Origin: Acididesulfobacillus acetoxydans
GTDB lineage: Bacteria > Bacillota > Desulfitobacteriia > Desulfitobacteriales > Desulfitobacteriaceae
DNA length: 53,183 bases
NCBI RefSeq assembly: GCF_900016645.1
Contig: NZ_CDGJ01000095.1
Reading direction: 5' to 3' (one strand)
Shown here: in pieces, positions 23,958 to 32,446 of the stretch
Numbering within the stretch: position 1 is the first letter of the stretch
Layout of the letters: every line of letters begins with the position of its first letter
Notes under the pieces: generated by a model
Told to the model about the DNA's origin: nothing
Database searches by the model: none
Seen by the model: only the letters and a program-made list of their open reading frames with translations
Translations under genes and position numbers: made by a program

Positions 23958-24356
23958 ATGCCGGGAGATATTCAGGAATTCCTCAGCCATCCCACCTGGG
24001 CCGTGATCGGCGTGTCACTTGATCCTGCCAAATACGGTAACAAAGTATACTTCCAGCTAAAAAAGGCCGGCTATACTGTCTACGGTATCAACCCCAAACT
24101 CCAGGAAATCGAAGGAGAGCGCATCTATCCAAACTTAGCGTCACTTCCGGTCAAACCTGATGCGGTGAGCGTTGTTGTCCCGCCCAAAGCCACGGAACAG
24201 GTGGTTCAAGACTGCATCACCCTTGACATCAAACGGATTTGGATGCAGCCGGGGAGTGAGAGTGCCGAAGCGATACGCCGAGGGGAAGAGAACGGCCTGG
24301 ATGTGATCCACGACCAGTGTGTGCTCATCCAAACCAGAGACAGACTGAAAAACTGA
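23958..24356 (+). CDS. CoA-binding domain protein (YccU family)
   Basis: A 132-residue single Rossmann-like CoA-binding domain (PF13380 type), as in YccU. Text: WAVIGVSLDPAKYGNKVYFQ, GYTVYGINPKL, YPNLASLPVKPDAVSVVVPP and a conserved RIWMQPGSES followed by DVIHDQCVL. The family binds CoA in structures but its physiological role is unclear. GAGGAGGG lies 8 bp before the ATG. It stands alone on the plus strand. Confidence 0.9.
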   Translation: MPGDIQEFLSHPTWAVIGVSLDPAKYGNKVYFQLKKAGYTVYGINPKLQEIEGERIYPNLASLPVKPDAVSVVVPPKATEQVVQDCITLDIKRIWMQPGSESAEAIRRGEENGLDVIHDQCVLIQTRDRLKN

Positions 24357-24444
24357 GGCAAACAAGAACACGGGCAAGATGCAAACAGCCATGGAAAGGA
24401 GAAAATACGAAAAATACGGGAAGATGATGTAGAAAGATGCGGAA

Positions 24445-24472
24445 AGACCGGGACTTTCCGGCCCCGGTCTTA
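24445..24472 (+). terminator. Probable terminator of the CoA-binding protein gene
   Basis: Stem AAGACCGGG / CCCGGTCTT with a 10-base loop, followed by TTATAAT; the T-run is short, so strength is uncertain. Confidence 0.5.
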
Positions 24473-24698
24473 TAATGTAATCTTACGACGTTGTGATTCT
24501 GCTTGAGGTCAGCTTGTGAGATTTCACTGTTTAAGAATCTCAGAAAGTCGCATATCCTGCCTATGTGGGGTTTCTTGGAATTATGTAATGTACTTTCAAT
24601 TCGATAATGGAAACAACGGTCGCCTTTTATCTCCTGACCGAAGTCAGAGGAATTCCCGGCGACAATCCTAAAAAACCCAGCCGCTTCTACCCGGTTTT
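24473..24698. other. Gap, nothing seen except weak hairpin at its right end
   Basis: Between the CoA-binding gene and the tRNA operon. On the minus strand, AAACC...GGTTTTTTA just beyond the last tRNA (about 24,670-24,697) could terminate the tRNA transcript. Confidence 0.4.
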
Positions 24699-24772
24699 TG
24701 GAGCGGGTGATGGGAATCGAACCCACGTAGCTAGCTTGGAAGGCTAGTGCTCTACCATTGAGCTACACCCGC
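24699..24772 (-). tRNA. tRNA-Gly (TCC)
   Basis: Acceptor GCGGGTG / CACCCGC, anticodon loop CTTCCAA, T-arm GGTTCGATTCC and encoded CCA. Last gene of the tRNA operon. Confidence 0.95.
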
Positions 24773-24921
24773 AAAATCGTGGCTCGTGGTTCAATATTCG
24801 AAGATCAATTAAGACCTCCCTAAAATCGCCACTCCACCTTATTCATAGACATATATCCGTACTCTTGGCCGCAAAGTTTCCGTACAGGCGAACTTCGAAC
24901 CACGAACATCGAATATCAAAA

Positions 24922-24998
24922 TGGTAGCAGGGGGGGGATTTGAACCCTCGCATGAGCGGGTATGAACCGCTTGCCTTAGACCGCTTGGCTACCCTGCC
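24922..24998 (-). tRNA. tRNA-Met (CAT), elongator
   Basis: Acceptor GGCAGGG / CCTGCT, anticodon loop TTCATAC, encoded CCA. The anticodon stem lacks the three G-C pairs of the initiator, and the end CTACCA resembles elongator Met. A lysidine-type Ile tRNA cannot be fully excluded. Confidence 0.85.
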
Positions 24999-24999
24999 A

Positions 25000-25074
25000 T
25001 GGCTCCCCGAGCAGGACTCGAACCTGCAGCCTACCGGTTAACAGCCGGTTGCTCCACCATTGAGCTATCGAGGA
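25000..25074 (-). tRNA. tRNA-Asn (GTT)
   Basis: Acceptor TCCTCGA / TCGGGGA, anticodon loop CTGTTAA, T-arm GGTTCGAGTCC, encoded CCA. One base separates it from tRNA-Met. Confidence 0.95.
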
Positions 25075-25103
25075 ACAGTTTTCATCGTGGCCGCCGAGGT
25101 TAT

Positions 25104-25208
25104 CCCTGAGGCCAAGTCAGCAATGGGATACGGGCGCATCGCAGTGGTTGGACGAAGACGTTAGTATTTTGCCCTGAGGCCAAGTCAGCAATGGGATACG
25201 GGCGCATC
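25104..25208. repeat. 37-bp perfect direct repeat, two copies 68 bp apart
   Basis: CCCTGAGGCCAAGTCAGCAA and the next 17 bases occur identically at 25,104-25,140 and 25,172-25,208, between tRNA-Asn and tRNA-Ser. It is not part of a recognisable tRNA. Confidence 0.95.
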
Positions 25209-25225
25209 CCTGACCGGAATTATTC

Positions 25226-25316
25226 TGGCGGAGAAGGAGGGATTCGAACCCTCGCAGCAGTTGCCCACTCTAACGGTTTAGCAAACCGTCCTCTTCAGCC
25301 ACTTGAGTACTTCTCC
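25226..25316 (-). tRNA. tRNA-Ser (GCT)
   Basis: Class II tRNA of 91 nt with a long variable arm, acceptor GGAGAAG / CTTCTCC-type pairing, anticodon loop TTGCTAA, encoded CCA. Confidence 0.95.
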
Positions 25317-25486
25317 ACGGCTTCGTTAGTGTAGAAATTTAACAATATTTATGGGCTGCGGAAGGCCAATGTTTACGGTATCCCACCTCGGCGAAGAACA
25401 AGAAGGAATCTGGTTAATTTATATTGTCATCCGTCAGTCCCACAGGCATTGAACGGCCTGCCCCCACTGACTTCCGACTTCTCATT

Positions 25487-25571
25487 TGGTGCGGAAGACG
25501 GGACTTGAACCCGTACGGTGTTACCCACACGCCCCTCAAACGTGCGCGTCTGCCAGTTCCGCCACTCCCGC
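25487..25571 (-). tRNA. tRNA-Leu (GAG)
   Basis: Class II tRNA of 85 nt, acceptor GCGGGAG / CTTCCGC, anticodon loop TTGAGGG, variable arm present, encoded CCA. Confidence 0.93.
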
Positions 25572-25575
25572 ATTT

Positions 25576-25651
25576 TGGAGCCGTTGACCGGGATTGAACC
25601 GGTGACCTTATCCTTACCAAGGATACGCTCTACCGACTGAGCTACAACGGC
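25576..25651 (-). tRNA. tRNA-Thr (GGT)
   Basis: Acceptor GCCGTTG / CAACGGC, anticodon loop TTGGTAA, T-arm GGTTCAATCCC, encoded CCA. Confidence 0.95.
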
Positions 25652-25747
25652 AAGTTAACTTTCAAATTCTCAGTGTCAATCGGGTCCGGACGGTATCCGG
25701 TCCCAAGTTTTTTAAACCGGCTTGTTTTAAAATAATAGTGTAATAAT

Positions 25748-25824
25748 TGGTGCGCTCGGAGGGATTCGAACCCCCGACCTTCTGATTCGTAGTCAGACGC
25801 TCTATCCAGCTGAGCCACGAGCGC
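25748..25824 (-). tRNA. tRNA-Arg (ACG)
   Basis: Acceptor GCGCTCG / CGAGCGC, anticodon loop CTACGAA (A34 read as inosine), T-arm GGTTCGAATCC, encoded CCA. Confidence 0.95.
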
Positions 25825-25830
25825 ATTTTC

Positions 25831-25905
25831 TGGAGCGGGTGACGAGATTCGAACTCGCGACTTTCACCTTGGCAAGGTGACACTCTACCGCTGAGTTACA
25901 CCCGC
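25831..25905 (-). tRNA. tRNA-Gly (GCC)
   Basis: Acceptor GCGGGTG / CACCCGC, anticodon loop TTGCCAA, encoded CCA. Second glycine isoacceptor of the operon. Confidence 0.95.
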
Positions 25906-26064
25906 ATAAAGCAAACATTGCTTGTGTCCGGTATCGGCCGGACTTGAACCCGTTTGCCTTTATGCCCTCACCAAACCTTTTCATGCTTATCAAGGTGATG
26001 AACTTGGTTTGCAGTATGGTCATGACAAACTAATGATATACAAAACAAAAACGAATTAGTAAAT

Positions 26065-26140
26065 TGGTGAGCCATCCGCGACTCGAACGCGGGACACCCT
26101 GATTAAAAGTCAGGTGCTCTACCAACTGAGCTAATGGCTC
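26065..26140 (-). tRNA. tRNA-Lys (TTT)
   Basis: Acceptor GAGCCAT / ATGGCTC, anticodon loop CTTTTAA, T-arm CGTTCGAGTCG, encoded CCA. Confidence 0.95.
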
Positions 26141-26148
26141 ACTGATGA

Positions 26149-26223
26149 TGGCTGGGGTGGCAGGATTCGAACCTACGCGTGCCAGAGTCAAAGTCTGGTG
26201 CCTTACCACTTGGCGACACCCCA
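26149..26223 (-). tRNA. tRNA-Gln (TTG)
   Basis: Acceptor TGGGGTG / CACCCCA, anticodon loop CTTTGAC, T-arm GGTTCGAATCC, encoded CCA. Confidence 0.95.
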
Positions 26224-26368
26224 TCATTGTCGATGTCCGAGACACGCAAGCGAAAGCCCGACTTCTCCCGACCTTACCGCTGCTTCATCTCCAACATCCC
26301 GAATGTTTCATAGGTCTTGGAATCGGGGCCTTGAGAGCGGCCGTTCCCAGACTTCTCCTTGGTTTCTT

Positions 26369-26443
<75 letters not shown>

Positions 26444-26490
26444 AAGCCAAGACGCAAACCCCTCAGAAGATGGTCAGCCAACCATCTGGC

Positions 26491-26566
26491 TGGTGACCCG
26501 TACGGGATTCGAACCCGTGTAGCCGCCGTGAAAGGGCGGTGTCTTAGGCCGCTTGACCAACGGGCC
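26491..26566 (-). tRNA. tRNA-Glu (TTC)
   Basis: Acceptor GGCCCGT / ACGGGTC, anticodon loop CTTTCAC-type, T-arm GGTTCGAATCC, encoded CCA. First gene of the operon, 21 bp after the -10 element. Confidence 0.95.
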
Positions 26567-26586
26567 ACTTTTTACGCGCAATATAT

Positions 26587-26615
26587 ATATTATATGAGCA
26601 AGTTGTTCTTGTCAA
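26587..26615 (-). promoter_or_regulatory. Sigma-70-type promoter of the tRNA operon
   Basis: On the minus strand a perfect -35 TTGACA (26,610-26,615) is followed 17 bases later by TAATAT (or 15 bases later by TATAAT), within an AT-rich stretch directly upstream of tRNA-Glu. Confidence 0.85.
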
Positions 26616-26630
26616 ATGTTTTTTTGCAGT

Positions 26631-28745
26631 TTAGCCCATATTATAACGGCGCATTTTCTCATAAAGCCAGGAGCGGGAAATCCCCAAGAGCCGGGCGGCC
26701 TCGGACTTATTGCCATGAACAATGGCCAATGCCCTGGCCAAGGATTCCTTGCCGATGGGGTCTTGATGACTTCCCGCAGGGAATGGTCTTTGTGGACTCC
26801 AGCCCTCGCTCCGAGATAAAACCCCTTTCACATTCCCTTCCCGCCGCGGCTCACGCAGATAAAGCGGCAAATCCTCTGCTTCCAGGCGGTCGGCGGCCCC
26901 CAAGTTCACGGAACGCTCCAGGACGTTTTTCAATTCCCGTACATTTCCCGGCCAAGCGTGTGCTTTAAGGATCATTTCTACCAAAGGCGACATTCCTTTA
27001 ATCTCCCGGCCCGAGTCCAGGTTCAACTGTTCCAGAAAGACATGGGCGAGCGGAACGATATCTTCCGGACGGCGGCGCAAAGGAAGGAGATGGAAGTTTA
27101 TGACGTTGAGCCGGTAGTAGAGGTCACGACGAAAGGTACCTTTTTCCACATTCCGCAACAAATCTTGGTTCGTGGCAGCTATAATCCGAACATCCACTTT
27201 CACCGTCCCGTTGCTCCCCAGTGGCTCAAACGTCCTGTTCTCAATCACGCGCAGAAGCTTGCTCTGCAGGTTGAGGGACATATCCCCTATCTCGTCCAGG
27301 AACAGGGTCCCCCCGTCGGCCTGCGCGAATTTGCCCGGCCTGCCCCCTTTTTGTGCTCCGGTAAAGGCCCCATTAACATAGCCAAAGAACTCCGACTCCA
27401 GGAGGTTCTCCGGCACGGCGGCACAATTGACCCTGACGAAAGGCCCCTTGCGTTTGGGGCTGGCATGGTGGATAGCTTCCGCGAAAAGTTCCTTGCCTGT
27501 TCCGCTTTCCCCGGTCAGGAGGATAGTGGAACTCCCCCGAGCCGCTGTCTCCGCGTCCTGCTTCAAACGAACCATGTCCGGATTTACGGTGACGATCCGG
27601 TTAAAGGTAGCCGCCTGCCGTTCAAGACCCTCTTTCTCCTTGTCACACCTTAGTTCTCCGTCCAATTCCGCTAAACGTTCCGCAACTTCTTTAACCTCCT
27701 CGATTTTTTGATAGACGATCTTGCCAACCACCCCGACAACTCTCCCTTGCCGCACGATGGGTATGCGGGAAACGATGTGGGGTTGTCCGCGGATCATCTG
27801 AATCTCGTTGGTTTCGGCCATACCGGTTTTCAAAGTTCTCAGCAAGCGGTTATTCTCAAGGACATCGTCAACCGGATGATGCAAGAGTTCCTCTTCTTCT
27901 TTACCGAAAAACCGGCAGGTTGCTTCATTGACCAAAGTAATCCGCCCCTGCTCATCGACGACAAATATGGCTTCGTAGGCGATGTTAATCACGGTCTTCA
28001 AAGTCTCGTACAGGCGTTTGGTTGTTTCTAACTCCAAGGCGATTTGCTCCAAATCGATTATGGCCTGAAAGGCAACGACTGCCCCTGCGCCCTTCCCCAC
28101 CGGACTAATGTTGCAAAGAACTTTAACCCCTTTGATTTCAACCCGCACCCCGCTCACATGTTGCGCCGACTTAAGAACCGCACTGAGATCAAGTCCCGGA
28201 CACACTTTGACCAAAGAGCATCCTTTAAGGGTTTCCTCGTTCACCCCGAGTATCCGGGCCCCGGCCGGATTTAGCCGTTCGATCCGGTCATGGGCGTCAA
28301 CCACCATCAGCCCATGGGGCAACGCCGCATAAATGGAGTTTAACTTTGCCGCCATTTGCTCCGCTTCCTTGAACAAAGCCGCAATCATATTGACTTTCGT
28401 AAAGATTCCGAGAACTTTTCCCTCTGAATCCACCACCACACCCGTGCCGACCGGACTGAGCTTAACCCGGCGTTCTACTTCCGCATAGGGGGTATCTGCC
28501 TGAACCGTCACCACTCTAGACTCTACATAGCCGCTTAGGCTTTCCGAGAGCTGAGCTCCCGCGAGGAAAGCGTCCATAAGTTTAGCCTTGGTAAAGATGC
28601 CGAGCAACCGGCCATCCTTTCCGGTGACAGGCAGAGCGTCCAATTTAGCCCGTCTTAGCTGGGCAACTCCTTCTGCCAAGGTGTCATCTTGGTCAAGAAG
28701 CGGCACATCCCGGGTCATCATCTCACGCATGGACATTCGAATCAC
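26631..28745 (-). CDS. Sigma-54 enhancer-binding activator (CBS-CBS-PAS-PAS-AAA-Fis)
   Basis: A 704-residue activator that would open sigma-54 promoters using ATP. Order: two CBS domains (residues about 8-125, VPLLDQDDTLAEGVAQLRR; SPVGTGVVVDSEGKVLGIF), two PAS domains (about 135-230 and 250-345), AAA+ domain with Walker A GESGTGKE, sigma-54 contact loop NGAFTGA and LFLDEIGDM, and a C-terminal Fis helix-turn-helix (SEAARLLGISRSWLYEKMRR). CBS domains suggest sensing of an adenine nucleotide or CoA-type ligand (inference). It starts 1 bp after the CoA-transferase gene and ends the minus-strand acyl-CoA cluster, so it probably acts on the divergent sigma-54 promoters at 34,687 and 34,948. Confidence 0.92.
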   Translation of the reverse strand: MIRMSMREMMTRDVPLLDQDDTLAEGVAQLRRAKLDALPVTGKDGRLLGIFTKAKLMDAFLAGAQLSESLSGYVESRVVTVQADTPYAEVERRVKLSPVGTGVVVDSEGKVLGIFTKVNMIAALFKEAEQMAAKLNSIYAALPHGLMVVDAHDRIERLNPAGARILGVNEETLKGCSLVKVCPGLDLSAVLKSAQHVSGVRVEIKGVKVLCNISPVGKGAGAVVAFQAIIDLEQIALELETTKRLYETLKTVINIAYEAIFVVDEQGRITLVNEATCRFFGKEEEELLHHPVDDVLENNRLLRTLKTGMAETNEIQMIRGQPHIVSRIPIVRQGRVVGVVGKIVYQKIEEVKEVAERLAELDGELRCDKEKEGLERQAATFNRIVTVNPDMVRLKQDAETAARGSSTILLTGESGTGKELFAEAIHHASPKRKGPFVRVNCAAVPENLLESEFFGYVNGAFTGAQKGGRPGKFAQADGGTLFLDEIGDMSLNLQSKLLRVIENRTFEPLGSNGTVKVDVRIIAATNQDLLRNVEKGTFRRDLYYRLNVINFHLLPLRRRPEDIVPLAHVFLEQLNLDSGREIKGMSPLVEMILKAHAWPGNVRELKNVLERSVNLGAADRLEAEDLPLYLREPRREGNVKGVLSRSEGWSPQRPFPAGSHQDPIGKESLARALAIVHGNKSEAARLLGISRSWLYEKMRRYNMG

Positions 28746-28746
28746 C

Positions 28747-29922
28747 TCACCTGCCCGGTTTATTCTCCCCGGGCGAGGCGGATTCCTCCTCTAAACGCAG
28801 CCTGCTCAATATTTCTCCGGTCTGTTCGCCAAATCCCGGGGGAGCGCTGTCCGGATATTCCTTTTCACCCTGAAATTTGAGCGGCCGGCCCGGTACTGTA
28901 ACACTGCCTCCTCCCGGATGCTCGAAAGCGAGAAAGAGCTTGCGCGCTTTCACCTGGGGGTGCTCCGCTGTTTCCCCCGGTTCCAAAACCGGTTCGCAGC
29001 AGATATCCAAATTGCCCACAAAGCTGACCCATTCGGCTTGAGTCCTGGCACGAAAGATTTTCTCCACCTCGCGCCTGGCCGCCGGATCGCGGGTAAACTG
29101 TTTTTCGATCAGATCCGGCCTTTCCACCGCCGTGCAGAAAGCCTGCCAGAACTTAGGCTCCAGAGCAGCCAAGCTCATGTAGCGTCCGTCCGCCGTTTCG
29201 TAGACCGCATAACAGATATCCCCTCCGCTGAGAGGACCCTCTCCTCTTTTGAGCCCACCGCCGGCAGAAGCCAACTGCGCGTAGACCATCGCCATCCAGG
29301 AAACCACTCCGTCCAGCATCGAGACATCAACATGCTGACCTAAGCCCGTTCTTGCCCTGGCAATATGAGCGGTGAGAATGGCGATTACCGCCATGAGCCC
29401 TCCGCCGCCAATGTCAGCCACCTGAACCGCCGGAGGCACCGGCGGCCCACCGCGCGCCCCGTTAAGGCTCAGAGCCCCCGCCAGAGCCAGATAGTTCAAA
29501 TCATGGCCGGAGCGCAGACGATAAGGCCCGTCCTGGCCATAACCGGAGATGGAGCAGAGAATCGTTGTCGGGTTGGCTCTTTGCAGCACCTGATAACCGA
29601 GACCTAACTTTTCCATCACCCCCGGCCGGAACCCCTCGACCACAATGTCATACTCCCGCAGAAGCTTGAGAAAATCCTCTCTCCCCTCTACAGTCTTTAA
29701 GTTGAGGATCACGCTTTTCTTGTTGCGGTTTAAGGTCCAATAATAGGCTCCATCCTGCGTACCCGGCAAATGAGGTTTCATCCAGCGTAGGTAATCCCCT
29801 TGCCAGGGATCCTCCACCTTGAGGACGTCCGCCCCCAGATCGGCCAGAATCTGGGTGGCATAGCCACCGGGCAGAAGCCTGGTGAGATCCAGAATGCGCA
29901 TTTCCTCGAGCATCTTGTACAT
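28747..29922 (-). CDS. CaiB/BaiF-family (family III) CoA-transferase
   Basis: The enzyme moves CoA between carboxylic acids. Family text is clear: RILDLTRLLPGGYATQILAD, GADVLKVEDPWQGDYLR, NRNKKSVILNLK, VEGFRPGVMEKLGLGY and VDVSMLDGVVSWMAM, where the aspartate is the catalytic residue that forms the enzyme-CoA intermediate. About 391 residues, usual for the family. ATG at 29922 fits AGGGAA upstream; TTG at 29928 is also open. Substrates are unknown; the cluster suggests activation of a fatty or branched acid. Confidence 0.9.
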   Translation of the reverse strand: MYKMLEEMRILDLTRLLPGGYATQILADLGADVLKVEDPWQGDYLRWMKPHLPGTQDGAYYWTLNRNKKSVILNLKTVEGREDFLKLLREYDIVVEGFRPGVMEKLGLGYQVLQRANPTTILCSISGYGQDGPYRLRSGHDLNYLALAGALSLNGARGGPPVPPAVQVADIGGGGLMAVIAILTAHIARARTGLGQHVDVSMLDGVVSWMAMVYAQLASAGGGLKRGEGPLSGGDICYAVYETADGRYMSLAALEPKFWQAFCTAVERPDLIEKQFTRDPAARREVEKIFRARTQAEWVSFVGNLDICCEPVLEPGETAEHPQVKARKLFLAFEHPGGGSVTVPGRPLKFQGEKEYPDSAPPGFGEQTGEILSRLRLEEESASPGENKPGR

Positions 29923-30371
29923 AAGCAAATTCCCTGGTCCTAAAAAGCTTACAACACCTAACAGCTGTTAGTTTTTGTCCGGCCGGCCACCCCCATGACC
30001 AGGTCTTCGCTCCTTCCGGATTTGATTTGCCCACTTTGGGAAGCGGACATTTGCGACAGGGGGACCTTGGTCCCGGGAGTTCCACCCGGACGGGAGAGCT
30101 GCGCTTAGCGGGCGCGGGGCACGGACTGATGAGAAACCTCCGAGATCCCCGTCCCGCGTCGTCCTCCAAGCGAAATCCTTTGGGCCTTGCCTCCCGCGAT
30201 CTGCGCGATCTGTTAGATACGACCTACCGGTTATTCCCGCACTCCGGCTAAACGGGGTCACCTGCTTCACAAAGCAGGCTGCCTTAAGTCGTGCCAGACC
30301 GAACATAATGATTCCTGTTGAAAACGGGTCAGTCTGGCCTCAGACGGTTTCAGCCACGGGGGTGGTTGACA
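29923..30371. other. Gap between CoA-transferase and acyl-CoA dehydrogenase genes
   Basis: About 450 bp with long GC-rich open frames but none with credible protein text. A short hairpin (CCTGCTT / AAGCAGG, about 30,260-30,277) is present. A sigma-54-like TGGCAC on the minus strand at 30,291-30,296 has its GC one base too far, so it is not called. Confidence 0.5.
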
Positions 30372-31505
30372 TCAGAGCCCTAATCTCCGGGCAATGATCA
30401 ACTTCATAATTTCCGAAGTTCCCGCATAAACGGTGTGCGCCCGCACATCCCGGTAGAAACGGGCGATGGGATATTCCTCCATATAACCGTAACCCCCATG
30501 CAGTTGAAGGCATTGATAAGCGACCCGGTTGGCCATCTCACCGATCCAGTATTTGGCCATAGAGACCTCACTCACGATTTCTTTCCCGTCCATATGGTCG
30601 GCGATAAGGTGTTCCATAAATACCTGCCCCAGCTCCACTTCGGTCGCCATTTCCGCGATCTTGAAGGCATTGTGCTGAAACTTCCCGATTGGCTGGCCGA
30701 AGGCCTCCCGCCTCTTGACATAGTCAATTGTATCGGTAAGCATTCGTCGGGCCAAAGACTGGGAAACAAGGGCCGAAACCAACCGTTCCTGCTGGAGTTT
30801 TTCCATCAGATAGGTAAACCCGCTCCCCTCTGCCCCCAAACGGTTCGCAGCCGGCACACGGCAGTTGTCAAAAAACAGCTCGGCCGTATCCTGACTGTGC
30901 AAGCCCAGCTTTTTCAATTTCCGTCCTTTCGCGAAACCGGGAGTTCCCTGCTCGACTACGATCAAGCTCAGCCCTTTGCTGGCAGGCACCGCCGGGTCCG
31001 TCCTGGCGACCACAACCACCGCGTCGGCCGAAAACCCGTTGCTGATGAACGTCTTGGAACCATTGAGAATATATTCCTCTCCCTCGCGCACGGCAGTGGT
31101 TTTGATCCCCTGCAGATCAGACCCGGCCCCCGGCTCCGTCATGGCAATAGCCAAGACCGTTTCCCCGGTGGCACAGCCCGGCAGCCACCGGGCCTTTTGC
31201 GCTTCGCTGCCGTAAGTGTCGATGTAGGGAGCAATGATATCGCTGTGCAACCCGACCGCAATTCCGATTCCGGCCGCGGAGAGTTCCTCATTAATGATGA
31301 CCGAATAGAGAAAATCCGCACCGCCACCGCCGTATTTTTCCTCCAGCCAAGGACAGAGGTAGCCCTGCTCGCCTAAACGCCGCCAAACAGAACGCGGCAT
31401 CTCTCCCTCTTCCTCCCACTTCTCCACCTGGGGGACCAGTTCCTTGGCGACAAATTTACGAAAGGACCGGCGAAATAATTCATGCTCCTCCCCGTAAAGA
31501 GTCAT
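30372..31505 (-). CDS. Acyl-CoA dehydrogenase
   Basis: A 377-residue flavoenzyme that introduces the alpha-beta double bond into acyl-CoA and passes electrons to ETF. FAD and substrate regions are visible: AIAMTEPGAGSDLQGIKTTA, YILNGSKTFISNGF, FGQPIGKFQHNAFKIAEM and QLHGGYGYMEEYPIARFYRD. The catalytic base is the glutamate in VYAGTSEIMKLIIARRL. Length and motifs fit short/medium-chain or long-chain members; chain length cannot be read. Start ATG has GGGAGGGAG upstream. Confidence 0.94.
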   Translation of the reverse strand: MTLYGEEHELFRRSFRKFVAKELVPQVEKWEEEGEMPRSVWRRLGEQGYLCPWLEEKYGGGGADFLYSVIINEELSAAGIGIAVGLHSDIIAPYIDTYGSEAQKARWLPGCATGETVLAIAMTEPGAGSDLQGIKTTAVREGEEYILNGSKTFISNGFSADAVVVVARTDPAVPASKGLSLIVVEQGTPGFAKGRKLKKLGLHSQDTAELFFDNCRVPAANRLGAEGSGFTYLMEKLQQERLVSALVSQSLARRMLTDTIDYVKRREAFGQPIGKFQHNAFKIAEMATEVELGQVFMEHLIADHMDGKEIVSEVSMAKYWIGEMANRVAYQCLQLHGGYGYMEEYPIARFYRDVRAHTVYAGTSEIMKLIIARRLGL

Positions 31506-31576
31506 TTTTCTCCCTCCCCTGAAAAACAGATACCCGCGATCTTTGTAGGGTGCAAAGATAGGTTCCGGAGCAATCC

Positions 31577-32344
31577 CTACCTTGGCTGCATCCTAATGGC
31601 ACCGTCCAGACGGATGGTACCGCCGTTCAGCATGGGATTTTCGATGATGCTCTTGACGAGCAGGGCGTACTCCTCCGGATAGCCGAGGCGGGACGGGAAA
31701 GGCACCGTCGCCCCCAGAGATTTACGGGCGGCTTCGGGCAGCGTCTCAAACATGGGAGTTTCGAAAAGGCCGGGGGCGATAGTCATAACCCGGATGCCAT
31801 GACCGGCCAACTCGCGCGCCAACGGTAGGGTCATGCCCACGATCCCTCCCTTGGAAGCGCTGTATGCCGCCTGCCCAATCTGCCCCTCGAAAGCGGCCAC
31901 GGAAGCGGTGTTGATAATGACTCCCCGTTCTCCTCCCGCTCCCGGTTCGTTAGCCGACATTTTTTCGGCCGTCAGACGAATCACGTTAAAACTGCCGATG
32001 AGGTTGACCTGGAGAACCCTCGTAAAGCTCTCTAGGGAATGAGGTCCTTGTTTGCCCAATACTTTCTCCGCCACGGCAATCCCCGCGCAGTTGACGAGAA
32101 CCGTCACCCGGCCGAAAACTTCGCTCGCTTGCGCCAAGGCCCTTTGCACACTCTCCGCGCTCGTGACATCCGTGGGCTGAAAGAGCGCCCGATCCCCCAC
32201 TTCAGCCGCCAGTTTTTTCCCGCGCTCTACGGCAAGATCCAGGATCACAGCCCGGCCCCCGTCGTTAATAACCCTGCGCACCGTCGCTTCACCCAGTCCC
32301 GAAGCCCCTCCGGTCACCACAGCGACCACTTGTTTGATATCCAT
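31577..32344 (-). CDS. Short-chain dehydrogenase, 3-hydroxyacyl-CoA dehydrogenase type
   Basis: A 255-residue SDR with the nucleotide motif VTGGASGLGEATV, NCAGIAVAEK, the catalytic YSASKGGIVGM (Tyr-x3-Lys) and PGLFETPMFETLPE. These features match type II 3-hydroxyacyl-CoA dehydrogenases (HSD10 group), which oxidise 3-hydroxyacyl-CoA with NAD+. Start has GGGAGGAG upstream. It would supply the third step of beta-oxidation, with thiolase and acyl-CoA dehydrogenase alongside; no enoyl-CoA hydratase is in the window. Confidence 0.9.
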   Translation of the reverse strand: MDIKQVVAVVTGGASGLGEATVRRVINDGGRAVILDLAVERGKKLAAEVGDRALFQPTDVTSAESVQRALAQASEVFGRVTVLVNCAGIAVAEKVLGKQGPHSLESFTRVLQVNLIGSFNVIRLTAEKMSANEPGAGGERGVIINTASVAAFEGQIGQAAYSASKGGIVGMTLPLARELAGHGIRVMTIAPGLFETPMFETLPEAARKSLGATVPFPSRLGYPEEYALLVKSIIENPMLNGGTIRLDGAIRMQPR

Positions 32345-32446
32345 ATTCTCTCCTCCCGCAAAGTTTACTCATCGTTCTTTTTCTTTGCTCATCCTTCTTC
32401 TTTCTAGTGTATGGATCTTCGCTGCCTCGATAGTTCCTGCCGCTGC

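Noticed and set aside
24922..24998. Initiator tRNA
   Set aside because: CAT anticodon, but the three G-C pairs of the anticodon stem are absent; the true initiator is at 26,369-26,443.
29648..30169. 173-residue minus-strand ORF
   Set aside because: Lies mostly over the CoA-transferase gene in another frame; text has no domain character and no ribosome binding site.
30280..30296. Sigma-54 promoter upstream of the CoA-transferase gene
   Set aside because: TGGCAC is present on the minus strand but the downstream GC is one base too far for the strict GG-N10-GC spacing.
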